Positions 27,064 through 37,213 of a stretch of DNA of 64,000 nt are shown here, piece by piece. The notes under the pieces were generated by a model. It saw only the letters and a program-made list of their open reading frames with translations, did no database searches and had not been told where the DNA came from. This DNA is from Pseudomonas sp. RSB 5.4 (GTDB lineage Bacteria; Pseudomonadota; Gammaproteobacteria; Pseudomonadales; Pseudomonadaceae), in the NCBI RefSeq assembly GCF_037126175.1, contig NZ_CP146986.1, positions 2,012,501 through 2,076,500 of the forward strand. The letters are read 5' to 3'. Within the stretch, counting starts at the first letter, position 1. Every line of letters begins with the position of its first letter. Both the position numbers and the translations under genes were made by a program.

Positions 27064-28440
27064 ATGTCAAAGGATTCACGCCCTGCCGTACTTGGGCTGA
27101 TCGGCAATACGCCGCTGGTACAAGTTACCCGCTTCGATACCGGCCTCTGCACACTGTTTCTCAAACTGGAATCACAAAACCCCGGCGGCTCGATCAAGGA
27201 CCGCATCGGTCTGGCGATGATCGATGCCGCTGAACGCGACGGCCGCCTGCAACCGGGCGGCACCATCGTCGAGGCCACCGCCGGCAACACCGGTCTGGGC
27301 CTGGCACTGGTCGGCCGCGCCAAAGGCTACCGCGTGGTGCTGGTCGTCCCGGACAAAATGTCCACCGAGAAAGTCCTGCACTTGAAAGCCATGGGCGCCG
27401 AAGTGCATATCACCCGCTCCGATGTAGGCAAGGGCCACCCCGAGTATTACCAGGACGTGGCTGCACGCCTGGCTAAAGACATTCCCGGCGCGTTTTTCGC
27501 CGACCAGTTCAACAACCCCGCCAACCCGCTGGCACACGAGTGCAGCACCGCGCCAGAAATCTGGGCGCAGACCGAGCATGATCTGGACGCGATCGTGGTC
27601 GGTGTCGGTTCCTCCGGCACCCTGACCGGCCTCAGCCGCTTCTTCAAACGGGTGCAACCGGATCTGGAAATGGTTCTCGCCGACCCGGTCGGTTCGGTGA
27701 TGGCGCAATACAGCCGCGACGGCACGATGCCCACCCCCGGTTCATGGGCGGTAGAAGGCATCGGCGAAGATTTCATTCCGTCGATCACCGACCTCAGCAG
27801 CGTGCGCCACGCCTACTCGATCAGCGATGAAGAAAGCTTCGACCACGCGCGTCAGTTGTTGCGCGCCGAAGGCATTCTCGGTGGCTCGTCGACCGGTACC
27901 CTGCTCGCCGCCGCGCTGCGTTACTGCCGCGAACAGACCGAGCCGAAACGCGTGGTCAGCTTCGTCTGCGACACCGGCACGCGTTATCTGTCGAAGGTCT
28001 ACAACGATCAGTGGATGACCGATCAGGGCCTGTTGCAGCGCAAACGCTATGGCGACCTGCGCGATCTGATCGCCCGGCGTTTCGAAGATGGCCGCGTGAT
28101 CAGCGTCGGCCCCGACGACACCCTGCTGACCGCGTTTCAGCGCATGCGTCTGGCGGACGTTTCGCAGCTGCCGGTGCTGGTTGAAGGCAAACAACTGGTC
28201 GGCGTGATCGACGAATCGGACATCCTGCTGCCCGTGCACGAAGACGCTGCGCGCTTCAGTCAGTCCGTCTCCAGCGTGATGACCGACAAACTGCAAACCC
28301 TCGCCCCCGGTGCGCCCCTCTCTGAGCTGGAATCGGTGCTCAGTCGCGGCCTGGTGGCGATCATCGCCGACGCCTCGGGCTTCCACGGTCTGATCACCCG
28401 CACCGACATGCTCAACCAATTACGGAGATCCCTCGCATGA
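27064..28440 (+). CDS. Cystathionine beta-synthase with CBS domain pair
   Basis: The 458-residue protein has a PLP-dependent synthase domain: NPGGSIKDRIGLAMI holds the PLP lysine, EATAGNTGLGLAL the substrate loop and VGVGSSGTLTGL the phosphate cradle. Two C-terminal CBS domains follow (about residues 340-458). It lacks the N-terminal haem domain of the human enzyme. It joins serine and homocysteine to cystathionine. AAGAGGTGAAG before the ATG at 27064 supports the start. It overlaps the next gene by 4 bases, so the two form a reverse transsulfuration operon that makes cysteine from homocysteine. Confidence 0.92.
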   Translation: MSKDSRPAVLGLIGNTPLVQVTRFDTGLCTLFLKLESQNPGGSIKDRIGLAMIDAAERDGRLQPGGTIVEATAGNTGLGLALVGRAKGYRVVLVVPDKMSTEKVLHLKAMGAEVHITRSDVGKGHPEYYQDVAARLAKDIPGAFFADQFNNPANPLAHECSTAPEIWAQTEHDLDAIVVGVGSSGTLTGLSRFFKRVQPDLEMVLADPVGSVMAQYSRDGTMPTPGSWAVEGIGEDFIPSITDLSSVRHAYSISDEESFDHARQLLRAEGILGGSSTGTLLAAALRYCREQTEPKRVVSFVCDTGTRYLSKVYNDQWMTDQGLLQRKRYGDLRDLIARRFEDGRVISVGPDDTLLTAFQRMRLADVSQLPVLVEGKQLVGVIDESDILLPVHEDAARFSQSVSSVMTDKLQTLAPGAPLSELESVLSRGLVAIIADASGFHGLITRTDMLNQLRRSLA

Positions 28441-29609
28441 GTCAGCACGACGATAAATCCCAAGGCTTCGCGACCCGGGTGATCCACGCCGGGCAAGAGC
28501 CGGACCCGACCACCGGCGCGCTGATGCCGCCGATCTACGCCAACTCGACGTACCTGCAAGACAGCCCCGGCGTGCACAAGGGCTTCGACTACGGGCGTTC
28601 GCACAACCCGACGCGCTTTGCGCTGGAGCGCTGTGTGGCGGATCTGGAAGGTGGCACCCGGGCGTTCGCTTTCGCTTCCGGGCTGGCGACGATTTCCACT
28701 GTCCTCGAACTGATCGATGCCGGATCGCACGTGATCTCCGGCAATGACCTGTACGGCGGCACGTTCCGCCTGTTCGACAAGGTCCGTCAGCGCAGTGCCG
28801 GGCACCGTTTCAGCTACGTCGATCTGACTGACCTGGTGGCGTTCGAAGCGGCGCTGCAGGACGACACCCGTCTGGTCATTGTCGAGTCCCCGACCAACCC
28901 GCTGCTGAGCCTGTCGGATCTGGCTGCGATTGCGCGCATCTGCCGCGCACGCGGGATCATCAGCGTCGCCGACAACACCTTCGCCAGCCCGTATATCCAG
29001 CGTCCGCTGGAGCTGGGTTTCGACATCGTGCTGCACTCGACCACCAAGTACCTGAACGGTCACTCCGATGTGATCGGTGGTATCGCGGTGGTCGGTCAGA
29101 ATGCCGAACTGGCGGACAGACTCGGCTTCCTGCAGAACGCGGTCGGCGCGATTTCCGGCCCGTTCGATGCGTTCCTGACCCTGCGCGGGGTAAAAACCCT
29201 GGCGCTGCGCATGGAGCGTCATTGCAGCAACGCGCTGGAACTGGCCAAGTGGCTGGAGCAGCAACCGCAGGTCAAACGTGTCTACTACCCGGGCCTGCCG
29301 TCGCACCCGCAGCATGAGTTGGCCAAACGGCAGATGCATGGTTTTGGCGGGATGATCTCGGTGGATCTGAACAGTGATCTGGAGGGCGCACGGCGTTTTC
29401 TGGAAAACGTGAAGATCTTTGCCCTGGCCGAAAGCCTGGGTGGCGTTGAAAGCCTGATCGAGCATCCGGCGATCATGACCCACGCGACCATTCCCGCTGA
29501 AACCCGCGCCAAACTGGGTATCGGCGATGGCCTGGTGCGTCTGTCGGTGGGTGTCGAAGACCTCGAAGACCTGCGCGCCGATCTGGCGTACGCGCTGACC
29601 AAAATCTGA
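28437..29609 (+). CDS. Cystathionine gamma-lyase-type PLP enzyme
   Basis: The 390-residue protein is a Cys/Met-metabolism PLP enzyme: [32 protein letters not shown] and the PLP lysine in [12 protein letters not shown]. It overlaps the cystathionine beta-synthase gene (ATGA), which makes gamma-lyase (cystathionine to cysteine) the most likely activity. Cystathionine gamma-synthase or homocysteine lyase activities are close relatives and cannot be excluded by sequence alone. Confidence 0.9.
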   Translation: MSQHDDKSQGFATRVIHAGQEPDPTTGALMPPIYANSTYLQDSPGVHKGFDYGRSHNPTRFALERCVADLEGGTRAFAFASGLATISTVLELIDAGSHVISGNDLYGGTFRLFDKVRQRSAGHRFSYVDLTDLVAFEAALQDDTRLVIVESPTNPLLSLSDLAAIARICRARGIISVADNTFASPYIQRPLELGFDIVLHSTTKYLNGHSDVIGGIAVVGQNAELADRLGFLQNAVGAISGPFDAFLTLRGVKTLALRMERHCSNALELAKWLEQQPQVKRVYYPGLPSHPQHELAKRQMHGFGGMISVDLNSDLEGARRFLENVKIFALAESLGGVESLIEHPAIMTHATIPAETRAKLGIGDGLVRLSVGVEDLEDLRADLAYALTKI

Positions 29610-29624
29610 CCCTGCAACAACGAC

Positions 29625-29648
29625 AAAGCCCGCAGCAATGCGGGCTTT
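29625..29648 (+). terminator. Probable terminator after the transsulfuration operon
   Basis: AAAGCCCGC-AGCAAT-GCGGGCTTT forms a strong stem 15 bases after the stop. The T-tract is short. Confidence 0.65.
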
Positions 29649-30115
29649 GGTGTTCGAGTAGGCGGCCAGTGCTGGTCTCTGGCTTACAAGGTTTATCGGG
29701 CCTCTCACAGTACAAAAGCAACCATGGAAAAAGAGCGGTGCTTTGCTGCCTCACACGGCATAAGGGCTGGATCTCAGCGCGGAGATCTTTCTAACCGTGT
29801 ACCCTTCGGAACGCGCCCCACGTCCCCTTGCTATCCGCTTGCGCATCAGTCTGCGTCTTCGCCTACACCCTTGAGCCTAGCAAAAGCCACAAGATCCGCC
29901 TCGGTGTTTTTAGACTGATTTCCTTTTTTGCACCGGCCTGCAAGGAAGCTAAACGACTATCGCCTCGGGCCGCACTAGCACATTTGTGCTAATCGACCGC
30001 CCCGCCCACCGGCGTTATATTCCCTCGCAACCCCCGATGCTCCCCACCATTGCCGCTGTGCAGTGCGCGGGATCGTTGTGCCTGGAAATCAGAACAACAC
30101 CAAGGAAGAAACACC
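29649..30115. other. Unexplained intergenic stretch
   Basis: About 470 bases lack a supported gene. A 64-codon plus-strand ORF (29724-29918) is open but starts without a clear ribosome binding site and matches no family I recognise. A decayed gene or a structured RNA is possible. No tRNA, tmRNA or REP element was seen. Confidence 0.4.
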
Positions 30116-30430
30116 ATGAAACTGCATTCCAACCTCTGCAGAGTGGCCATTGTCAGCGCTCTGCTGCTTGGCGCCAGCGGCTGCCAGACCGCCAAGCCCA
30201 CCGAAGCCAGCATGAAAGAGCGCGCCCAGACGGTCATCGGTAAACCGGTGTCGAAAATCGACAACATCCGCAGCGACAGCACCCTCACCTACTACACCGC
30301 CTACACCCCGGCCGGCGAATACAACTGCGAGTTGCCCAGCGGCGCGATTGTCGCCGTGGCGAGCATGGGCATCATGAGCCCGCCACTGTCGTGCCTGCCG
30401 AAAGGCGCCTCACCGATTCCGTTCCAATAA
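30116..30430 (+). CDS. Small lipoprotein of unknown function
   Basis: The 104-residue protein has a lipoprotein signal with the lipobox LLGASGC (Cys at about residue 23). The mature part, with KPVSKIDNIRSDSTLTYYTA and GEYNCELPSGA, is about 80 residues. Two later cysteines (NCEL and LSCL) may form a disulfide. AAGGAAG precedes the ATG. It lies 33 bases before a second lipoprotein gene, so they may form one unit. I do not recognise its family. Confidence 0.75.
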   Translation: MKLHSNLCRVAIVSALLLGASGCQTAKPTEASMKERAQTVIGKPVSKIDNIRSDSTLTYYTAYTPAGEYNCELPSGAIVAVASMGIMSPPLSCLPKGASPIPFQ

Positions 30431-30463
30431 TCCCTCATCCCCGGTAAAGGACTACGTTCCATC

Positions 30464-30772
30464 ATGAAAACCCTGATCGCAACTCTCACCCTCACCGCCC
30501 TCGCCCTGAGCGGCTGCGCCACGCCCAAACAGTGGGAGGCCACCGGCGGCAGCAAGAACGACGGTGTCGTCCAGGTCTCCTACGAATTGGGTCAGTTCGA
30601 AAGCGGCCAGACCAACGCCGCTCAAGGCCTGACTGTCGCGATGGAGCGCTGCAAGACCTGGGGCTACAAGAACGCCGAGGTGACCGGTTCGGAGAAAAAT
30701 ATCTGCCGCACCATGGGCCAGTTCAACTGCCTGCAAACCACCATCACTCAGGACTACCTCTGCAAGCGTTGA
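30464..30772 (+). CDS. YecR-like lipoprotein
   Basis: The 102-residue protein has a signal peptide with lipobox ALSGC (Cys at about residue 18), followed by KQWEATGGSKNDGVVQVSYE and AMERCKTWGYKNAEVTGSE. This pattern matches small YecR-like lipoproteins. The function is unknown. Its stop is only 2 bases from the convergent histidine kinase gene. Confidence 0.8.
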   Translation: MKTLIATLTLTALALSGCATPKQWEATGGSKNDGVVQVSYELGQFESGQTNAAQGLTVAMERCKTWGYKNAEVTGSEKNICRTMGQFNCLQTTITQDYLCKR

Positions 30773-30774
30773 AA

Positions 30775-32400
30775 TCAGACCTGCTCGGCCGGCTCGGTTT
30801 GCCGGTCGCGCAGGGTTCGCAAGGTCGCGCGCAGCTCGGCCGGGCGTACCGGTTTGGACAGGATGGCAATTTGGCGGTCGTGCAAGGCCGCCTGTATTTT
30901 TTCCATGTCATGCCCGGTGATGATCATCGCCGGCACCGCAAAACCACGCTGGCGCCGCACAGCGTCAATGCACTCGATACCCGTGGAATGCGTTCCCAGA
31001 TCGTAATCGGCGACGATGATGTCGCAATCGGTGACCAGACCCTGTCCGCTCAACTCGCCCTGCACCACGCAGCCCCAGCGCTCCAGCAGCGCGGACGTCG
31101 CCAGCAGCACGTTGCGGTCATCTTCCACCAGACACACCTTCAGCCCGGTCAACAGGCCGGCCTGCCGCACATCGTCACGATTGACCGGCAACCGGGGTGC
31201 CATGGCCAGCGGCAAGCCATACAGCGTGACCGCCGTGCCGCGCCCAAGCTGCGAGCGCAACGCGACATCGACGCCAATCAACTGCCCCAGACGCTTGACG
31301 ATCGACAGCCCGAGGCCGACGCCTTCCACGTCCTTGTCGCGCACCTGACGCACCCGATAAAACTCCTCGAAGACCTTCGGCAGGTGCTCCTCGGCAATGC
31401 CGTTGCCGCGGTCATAAACCACGATGGCCAGCCCGCTGCCGCGTCTGCGCACGCCAATCAGCACCGGGCGTTGCGCGCCGTACTTGAAGCAGTTGGAAAG
31501 CACGTTCTGCACCATGGTCGCGAGCAACGCCGGATCGCTCTGCACCCAGTGTTTGCACGGGCGCAGGCGCAACTCCACGCCGGCCCAGCGCGCGGCCTCG
31601 GCGTTCTGGCGGATCAGGTCGGCCAGCCACTCGCCGAGAGTGAACACCTGCAGCCTGGGCAGAATGCGCCCGTTGTCGAGAGTGTAGAGGTCGAGAATCG
31701 AACGGAACAACTGCGAGACGTTGAGCAGCGAACGGTCGATGTTGTCGACCAGTTGCCGCTCCTGCTCGCCCAGCCGCGACTCGCGCAGGCACGCGGTAAA
31801 CAGGCCGATGGAGTGAATCGGCTGGCGCAGATCATGGCTGGCCTGAGCGAGAAACCGCGACTTTTCCAGATTGGCCGCGACGGCTTCTTCCGACGCCTTG
31901 CGCGTGCGCTCCAGCAGCAAGTGCGCGTAGAACGGGATCACGGTGCTGGTGAGCATCAACATCAGCACCATGTACGGCTGCGCCTGCCACACCGGCGTCA
32001 ACCGATAGACCGCCAGCAACGCCAGCAGCGCCAACCCCGTGGCAATCGCCAGATAACGCGAGCCGTAGCGCATGCCATTTCCGAGGTTGACCCAGATTAT
32101 CACTGCGTACAGAGGCAACGCCGCCTCACCGCCGAGCACCAGGCCGAAACAGGTGCCGGTGTAATCGTGGATCATCGCGAATATTCGCCGAGCCGGGTAA
32201 TGCCCCGGCCAGCTTGCAATGGCCTGACGCAAGACAATCGACGCCAGCAGAAACAGCGCGATGTAGATCACCACCGGCAGATAAGTATCGAAGCGCTGAC
32301 CCGGCAAAACACCGAGCACGCCTATGTAAACCATGGCAATGCTGGCGATGATGATCCGCAGATTGGCCTGGTCGAGTTCGGTGTTTTTCTCGAACTTCAT
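30775..32400 (-). CDS. Hybrid sensor histidine kinase/response regulator
   Basis: The 541-residue protein has about six N-terminal membrane segments (residues 15-175). Next come a dimerisation domain with the phosphoacceptor His in FLAQASHDLRQPIHSIG, an ATPase domain (VQNVLSNCFKYGAQ, DRGNGIAEEHL, GVGLGLSIVKRLGQ) and a receiver domain with Asp in IIVADYDLG. There is no HPt domain. The ATG at 32400 has AAGGACG before it; the open frame runs 26 codons further up but has no better start. It is divergent from the LuxR-type regulator, its probable partner. The signal is unknown. Confidence 0.9.
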   Translation of the reverse strand: MKFEKNTELDQANLRIIIASIAMVYIGVLGVLPGQRFDTYLPVVIYIALFLLASIVLRQAIASWPGHYPARRIFAMIHDYTGTCFGLVLGGEAALPLYAVIIWVNLGNGMRYGSRYLAIATGLALLALLAVYRLTPVWQAQPYMVLMLMLTSTVIPFYAHLLLERTRKASEEAVAANLEKSRFLAQASHDLRQPIHSIGLFTACLRESRLGEQERQLVDNIDRSLLNVSQLFRSILDLYTLDNGRILPRLQVFTLGEWLADLIRQNAEAARWAGVELRLRPCKHWVQSDPALLATMVQNVLSNCFKYGAQRPVLIGVRRRGSGLAIVVYDRGNGIAEEHLPKVFEEFYRVRQVRDKDVEGVGLGLSIVKRLGQLIGVDVALRSQLGRGTAVTLYGLPLAMAPRLPVNRDDVRQAGLLTGLKVCLVEDDRNVLLATSALLERWGCVVQGELSGQGLVTDCDIIVADYDLGTHSTGIECIDAVRRQRGFAVPAMIITGHDMEKIQAALHDRQIAILSKPVRPAELRATLRTLRDRQTEPAEQV

Positions 32401-32513
32401 GGGCAACGTCCTTGTGCAACAGTCGTCAGATTCAACACCAATCGACAGGCGACCCTGGCGCGCGGTGCTATGGTGCATGCCATAAACAACACTGATCCAG
32501 GGAGGGTCACGTC

Positions 32514-33128
32514 ATGACTTGCCGCATCATCATAGCCGACGATCACCCGTTGTTTCGCGAAGCCATGCGGCGCACCGTGCAGCGCCTGTTGCCCGGGGCG
32601 ACTATCGAAGAAGCCGGCGACCTCGACGCCGTGCTGGCCTTGCTGCCCGACGGCAGCGAGCCGGACACACTGATTCTCGACCTGCGCTTCCCCGGCCTGA
32701 CCTGCATCAGCCAACTCGCCGAGCTGCGCCAAAAACTGCCGCGCACCACGCTGATCGTGGTGTCGATGGTCGACGACGAGGCGCTGATCGGTGAAGTGAT
32801 GGCGGCAGGCATCGACGGTTTCATCGGCAAGAACATCGCCCCGGATGAGATCGGTCAGGCGATTCTGGCGATTCGTGAAGGCGAAGTGTTGGTCAGGTTT
32901 GCGCCTTCCGGGCTGTTGCCGCTGGAGACCGGCACCGCCCTTACCCCGCGTCAGCAGGATGTGCTGCGGTTGATCGCCCAAGGCAAGACCAACAAGGAAA
33001 TCGCCCGGGAACTGGATATTTCGCCGTTCACCGTGCGCATCCATGTGTCGTCGTTGTTGCGCACACTCAATGTGCCGTCGCGGGCAGCCGCGGCGGTGAA
33101 GTATTCGGGAGGCAGTGGCGCAATTTAA
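32514..33128 (+). CDS. LuxR/NarL-type response regulator
   Basis: The 204-residue protein has a receiver domain ([16 protein letters not shown], with phosphoacceptor Asp in [10 protein letters not shown]) and a C-terminal helix-turn-helix ([20 protein letters not shown], then [18 protein letters not shown]). It is divergent from the hybrid kinase gene with a 113-base gap, so the two probably form a two-component system. Its targets cannot be read from the sequence. Confidence 0.9.
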   Translation: MTCRIIIADDHPLFREAMRRTVQRLLPGATIEEAGDLDAVLALLPDGSEPDTLILDLRFPGLTCISQLAELRQKLPRTTLIVVSMVDDEALIGEVMAAGIDGFIGKNIAPDEIGQAILAIREGEVLVRFAPSGLLPLETGTALTPRQQDVLRLIAQGKTNKEIARELDISPFTVRIHVSSLLRTLNVPSRAAAAVKYSGGSGAI

Positions 33129-33182
33129 ATGAACCCTGCGCGCCGAGGCTCACCTAACTGAAAGACCATCAGGAGGTAGCCC

Positions 33183-33377
33183 ATGCAAATTGAACCCGTC
33201 TGGATCGTACTCGCCGTCGTTCTTGTGCTCATTGAATTGTGGGCGATCAACCGGGTGCGCAAAAGCGCCGGTAAAGGCAGCAACAAAGGCGTGTGGATTA
33301 TCGCCATCGTGTTCGTGCCGTTGTTTGGCCTGATTGCCTGGGCACTGGCCGGGCCGAAACACGTTACTCAGGATTGA
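33183..33377 (+). CDS. PLDc_N-type small membrane protein
   Basis: The 64-residue protein has two membrane segments (IVLAVVLVLIELWAINRV and VWIIAIVFVPLFGLIAWALA) joined by a basic loop. This is the layout of the cardiolipin synthase N-terminal (PLDc_N) domain standing alone. AGGAGGTAGCCC before the ATG is a near-perfect ribosome binding site. Function unknown. Confidence 0.75.
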   Translation: MQIEPVWIVLAVVLVLIELWAINRVRKSAGKGSNKGVWIIAIVFVPLFGLIAWALAGPKHVTQD

Positions 33378-33392
33378 CACAACAAAATCCAC

Positions 33393-33465
33393 TGTAGGAG
33401 CTGCCGAAGGCTGCGATCTTTTGATCTTGAAAGTCAAAAGATCGCAGCCTTCGGCAGCTCCTACA
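33393..33465. repeat. Palindromic extragenic element (second REP family)
   Basis: TGTAGGAGCTGCCGAAGGCT and its complement form a near-perfect inverted repeat around a short loop. A related half lies at about 4229-4256. It separates two convergent genes and could also act as a bidirectional transcript end. Confidence 0.85.
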
Positions 33466-33477
33466 GGGAAGCAGTGT

Positions 33478-34476
33478 TTATGGATCAACCTGCGCCATCA
33501 ACTCCGGCACCGATTCCGGCCGTTTGGCATAACGCTGCGCCAGCACCGCACAAACCATCAGCTGAATCTGATGGAACAGCATCAGCGGCAGAATCAACAC
33601 GCCGATGGTGCTGCCGGCAAACAACACCTGCGCCATCGGCACGCCGGTGGCCAGGCTCTTTTTCGAACCGCAGAACAGAATGGTGATGCGGTCCTCCTGA
33701 CTGAAGCCGAACGCCTTGCCCAGCAGGGTCGACGCCAGCAGCACCAGCGCCAGCAGGATGCAGCAGACCACCACCAACCCCAGCAGATCGACCACCGGAA
33801 TCTGATGCCAGATGCCTTCGTTGACCGCCTCGCTGAACGCGCTGTAGACCACCAGCAGAATCGAACCCTGATCGACAAACTTCAGCCAGTTCTTGTTGCG
33901 TCCGACCCACGCACCGATCCAGCGCCGAGCGATCTGCCCGGCAATGAACGGCAGCAGCAGTTGCACGCTGATCTTCAGAATTGCATCCAGGGTCGAGCCA
34001 CCATCGCCGTGTACGTTCAACAACAGGGTCACCAGTAACGGCGTGAGGAAGATCCCGAACAGGCTCGAGGCCGCCGCACTGCAGATCGCCGCCGGGATAT
34101 TGCCTCGGGCCAGCGAGGTGAAGGCAATCGCCGACTGCACGGTGGCGGGCAACGCGCAGAGGTAGAGCATGCCCATGTACAGCTTGTCGCCGATCAGCGG
34201 AGACAACAGCGGTTTCAATGCCAGGCCGAGGATCGGGAACAGCACAAAGGTCAGACCGAACACCAGCAGATGCAGGCGCCAGTGGCCGGCGCCGGCAATG
34301 ATTGATTCACGCGAAAGTTTGGCGCCGTGGAGGAAGAACAGCAGCGCGATGGCAATGTTGGTCAGCCAGCCAAACCCCACCGCGACCTGCCCGCTGGCCG
34401 GCAGGAAACTGGCCAGCAGCACGACGCTGATCAGGGTCAGGGTGAAGTTGTCGGGCAGGAATCTTGGGCGGGTCAT
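33478..34476 (-). CDS. Bile acid:sodium symporter family transporter (SLC10A7-like)
   Basis: The 332-residue protein has about ten membrane segments. LTNIAIALLFFLHGAKLSRE and LCALPATVQSAIAFTSLARG are typical of the SBF/SLC10A7-like branch, as is FCGSKKSLATGVPMAQVLF. The substrate in bacteria is not settled. It is divergent from an AraC regulator gene (84-base gap), which may control it. Confidence 0.85.
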   Translation of the reverse strand: MTRPRFLPDNFTLTLISVVLLASFLPASGQVAVGFGWLTNIAIALLFFLHGAKLSRESIIAGAGHWRLHLLVFGLTFVLFPILGLALKPLLSPLIGDKLYMGMLYLCALPATVQSAIAFTSLARGNIPAAICSAAASSLFGIFLTPLLVTLLLNVHGDGGSTLDAILKISVQLLLPFIAGQIARRWIGAWVGRNKNWLKFVDQGSILLVVYSAFSEAVNEGIWHQIPVVDLLGLVVVCCILLALVLLASTLLGKAFGFSQEDRITILFCGSKKSLATGVPMAQVLFAGSTIGVLILPLMLFHQIQLMVCAVLAQRYAKRPESVPELMAQVDP

Positions 34477-34560
34477 GGTTTGCTCATCCGGGGGTTGCCA
34501 GTACGTGAATGCGACTCTAACGTGAGTGGGAATTACCGACTAACGCCGAAGAGCCAACAG

Positions 34561-35349
34561 ATGCCGCCTAAAGGACATGAGAAAAGCTTCCGGCGCAGCA
34601 TTCCCGGACTGCCCAGCCTGCCGCGTCCTCTATACGGGCGCACCGAATCGCTGCCCAATCGTGCACTGACCCGGCGCCACAGTCACCCGTGGGTGCAATT
34701 GTCGTACGCGATTCAGGGCGTGCTCGAAGTGCAGACCGGCGCTGGACGCTTCGTTGCCCCACCGGAGCGCGCGGTGTGGATTCCGGCGGGCGTACCGCAC
34801 CGTGTGTTCAGCTCGCCGCACACGGAAATGCGCAGCCTGTACATCGACTGCAGCGTGGCCGGCTGGGCGCTTGAACGTTGTCATGTGTTGGGCGTCAGCG
34901 ACCTGTTGCGCGAGCTGATTCGCGCGTTCAGTCTGGTCCCGGTGGAGTACGACGAGCGCGGCGCGCATGGCCGCCTGGCCCAGGTGATCCTCGATCAACT
35001 GGCCGAGGCGCCGCAGATCGACCTGATGCTGCCACTGCCCCAGGACAGCCGTCTGCGACAGATCTATCAAAGCCTGGAGCAACATCCGGAACAGCAGACC
35101 ACGCTGCAGCACTGGAGCGACAAATTCGGCGTCACCGAAAAAACCCTCAGCCGCCTGTTTTTACGTGACACCGGCCTGACCTTCCGTGCCTGGCGTCAGC
35201 GCTTGCGATTGCTCGGCGCACTGACCCCGCTGGAACGTGGCGAACGCGTCACCGACGTGGCTCTGGCCTGCGGTTATGACTCGACCTCGGCGTTCATCGC
35301 TGCGTTCCGGCAACAGTTTGGCGAGACGCCGGGAGAATTTTTTCGCTGA
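34561..35349 (+). CDS. AraC-family transcriptional regulator
   Basis: The 262-residue protein has an N-terminal cupin (RRHSHPWVQLSYAIQGVLE, then WIPAGVPHRVFSS) and a C-terminal double helix-turn-helix (LQHWSDKFGVTEKTLSRLFL, then DVALACGYDSTSAFIAAFRQ). The start at 34561 gives the usual length; the open frame extends upstream into the divergent promoter region. It may regulate the divergent transporter at 33478. An inverted repeat (TCGATA-TT-TATCGA, 35356-35369) lies just after its stop, before the amidase gene. Confidence 0.88.
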   Translation: MPPKGHEKSFRRSIPGLPSLPRPLYGRTESLPNRALTRRHSHPWVQLSYAIQGVLEVQTGAGRFVAPPERAVWIPAGVPHRVFSSPHTEMRSLYIDCSVAGWALERCHVLGVSDLLRELIRAFSLVPVEYDERGAHGRLAQVILDQLAEAPQIDLMLPLPQDSRLRQIYQSLEQHPEQQTTLQHWSDKFGVTEKTLSRLFLRDTGLTFRAWRQRLRLLGALTPLERGERVTDVALACGYDSTSAFIAAFRQQFGETPGEFFR

Positions 35350-35488
35350 GTTTTGTCGATATTTATCGAATTAGCACATGCCATTCGGCAAAGTTCAGGG
35401 TAGAGTTTCGTCCATACGAAATTCTCTATGCGTTTCGACCATAACCATAATGACCCACCCCTTTAGCGAACCTGTCGGCGGTAACAGC

Positions 35489-37201
35489 ATGATCGAAGTC
35501 ACTGAAGTCTCCATTGCTCAATTACGCGCGGCGCTCGAAGCCGGCCAGACCACCGCGGTTGAACTGGTGCAGGCCTATCTGGCCCGGATTGACGCCTATG
35601 ACGGCCCGAACACCGCCACTGCACTGAACGCCGTGGTCGTACGCAATCCCGAAGCACTGGCCGAAGCCCAGGCGTCCGATGCACGCCGCGCCAAGGGCGA
35701 AACCCTCGGCCCGCTCGACGGTATCCCCTACACCGCCAAGGATAGCTATCTGGTCAAGGGCCTGACCGCCGCCTCGGGCAGCCCGGCCTTCGCCGATCTG
35801 GTGGCGCATCGCGACGCCTTCACCATCGAACGCCTGCGTGCCGCCGGAGCGATCTGCCTGGGCAAGACCAATATGCCGCCGATGGCCAATGGTGGCATGC
35901 AACGCGGCGTCTATGGCCGTGCCGAAAGTCCGTACAACGCGGCCTACCTGACCGCGCCGTTTGCCTCCGGCTCGTCCAACGGTGCCGGCACCGCCACTGC
36001 CGCGAGTTTTTCGGCGTTCGGTCTGGCGGAAGAAACCTGGTCGAGTGGTCGCGGCCCGGCGTCGAACAACGGTTTGTGCGCCTACACGCCGTCACGCGGG
36101 GTGATTTCGGTGCGCGGCAACTGGCCGCTGACGCCGACCATGGACGTGGTGGTGCCGTACGCCCGAACCATGGCCGACCTGCTCGAAGTGCTCGACGTGG
36201 TGGTCGCGGAAGACCCTGACACCCGTGGCGATCTGTGGCGCCTGCAGCCGTGGGTGCCGATCCCGAGCGTCGACTCGGTGCGCCCGGCCTCTTACGCCGA
36301 ACTGGCAGTGAAACCCGATGCACTGGCCGGCAAACGCCTCGGCGTGCCGAAGATGTACATCAACGCCGATCCTGAAGCCGGCACCAGCGAAGCGCCGGGC
36401 ATCGGCGGCCCGACCGGACAGCGGATCAACACCCGCGCTTCAGTGATCGACCTGTGGAAACAGGCCCGCGCCGCGCTGGAAGCGGCCGGCGCCGAAGTCA
36501 TCGAAGTAGACTTCCCGCTGGTTTCCAACTGCGAAGGCGATCGTCCGGGCGCACCGACCGTGTTCAATCGCGGCATCGTCTCCAAGGAGTTCCTGCATCA
36601 TGAACTGTGGGACCTGTCGGCCTGGGCCTTCGATGATTTCCTGCGCGCCAACGGCGATCCGAAGCTCAATCGCCTGGCCGATGTCGACGGGCCGAAGATC
36701 TTCCCGCACGACCCGGGCACCCTGCCCAACCGTGAGGGCGACCTGGCCGCCGGCATGGACGAATACGTGCGCATGGCCCAACGCGGCATCGCCCCGTGGG
36801 ACCAGATCCCGACCCTGCCGGACGGCCTGCGCGGCCTGGAAAAGACCCGCAAGCTCGATCTGGAAGACTGGATGGATGCACTGAAACTCGACGCGGTGCT
36901 GTTCCCGACCAACGCCGACGTTGGTCCGGCAGATGCCGATATCAATCCGGAATCGGCGGACATCGCCTGGAGCAATGGCGTCTGGGTCGCCAACGGCAAC
37001 CTGGCGATCCGGCATCTCGGCGTGCCGACTGTCACCGTACCAATGGGGATCATGGCCGACATCGGCATGCCGGTCGGCCTGACCTTCGCCGGTCGCGCCT
37101 ACGATGACTCGAATCTGCTGCGTCTGGCCTCCGCGTTCGAGGCGACGGGATCGAAACGTCAGGTGCCGCCGCGCACTCCGGCGTTGGCTGCCGCCAAGTA
37201 A
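35489..37201 (+). CDS. Amidase (amidase signature family)
   Basis: The 570-residue protein belongs to the amidase signature family. The catalytic Lys lies in YTAKDSYLVKG, and the two catalytic serines lie in ASGSSNGAG and EETWSSGRGPAS. It hydrolyses an amide bond; the substrate is unknown. The ATG at 35489 gives a protein starting MIEVTEVSIAQLRAALEAG, the usual start of such enzymes. An in-frame ATG at 35450 would add 13 residues. It has no operator of the ATGGTATACCAT type, so I see no direct link to the putative regulon on either side. Confidence 0.85.
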   Translation: MIEVTEVSIAQLRAALEAGQTTAVELVQAYLARIDAYDGPNTATALNAVVVRNPEALAEAQASDARRAKGETLGPLDGIPYTAKDSYLVKGLTAASGSPAFADLVAHRDAFTIERLRAAGAICLGKTNMPPMANGGMQRGVYGRAESPYNAAYLTAPFASGSSNGAGTATAASFSAFGLAEETWSSGRGPASNNGLCAYTPSRGVISVRGNWPLTPTMDVVVPYARTMADLLEVLDVVVAEDPDTRGDLWRLQPWVPIPSVDSVRPASYAELAVKPDALAGKRLGVPKMYINADPEAGTSEAPGIGGPTGQRINTRASVIDLWKQARAALEAAGAEVIEVDFPLVSNCEGDRPGAPTVFNRGIVSKEFLHHELWDLSAWAFDDFLRANGDPKLNRLADVDGPKIFPHDPGTLPNREGDLAAGMDEYVRMAQRGIAPWDQIPTLPDGLRGLEKTRKLDLEDWMDALKLDAVLFPTNADVGPADADINPESADIAWSNGVWVANGNLAIRHLGVPTVTVPMGIMADIGMPVGLTFAGRAYDDSNLLRLASAFEATGSKRQVPPRTPALAAAK

Positions 37202-37213
37202 GCGAATACGGGC

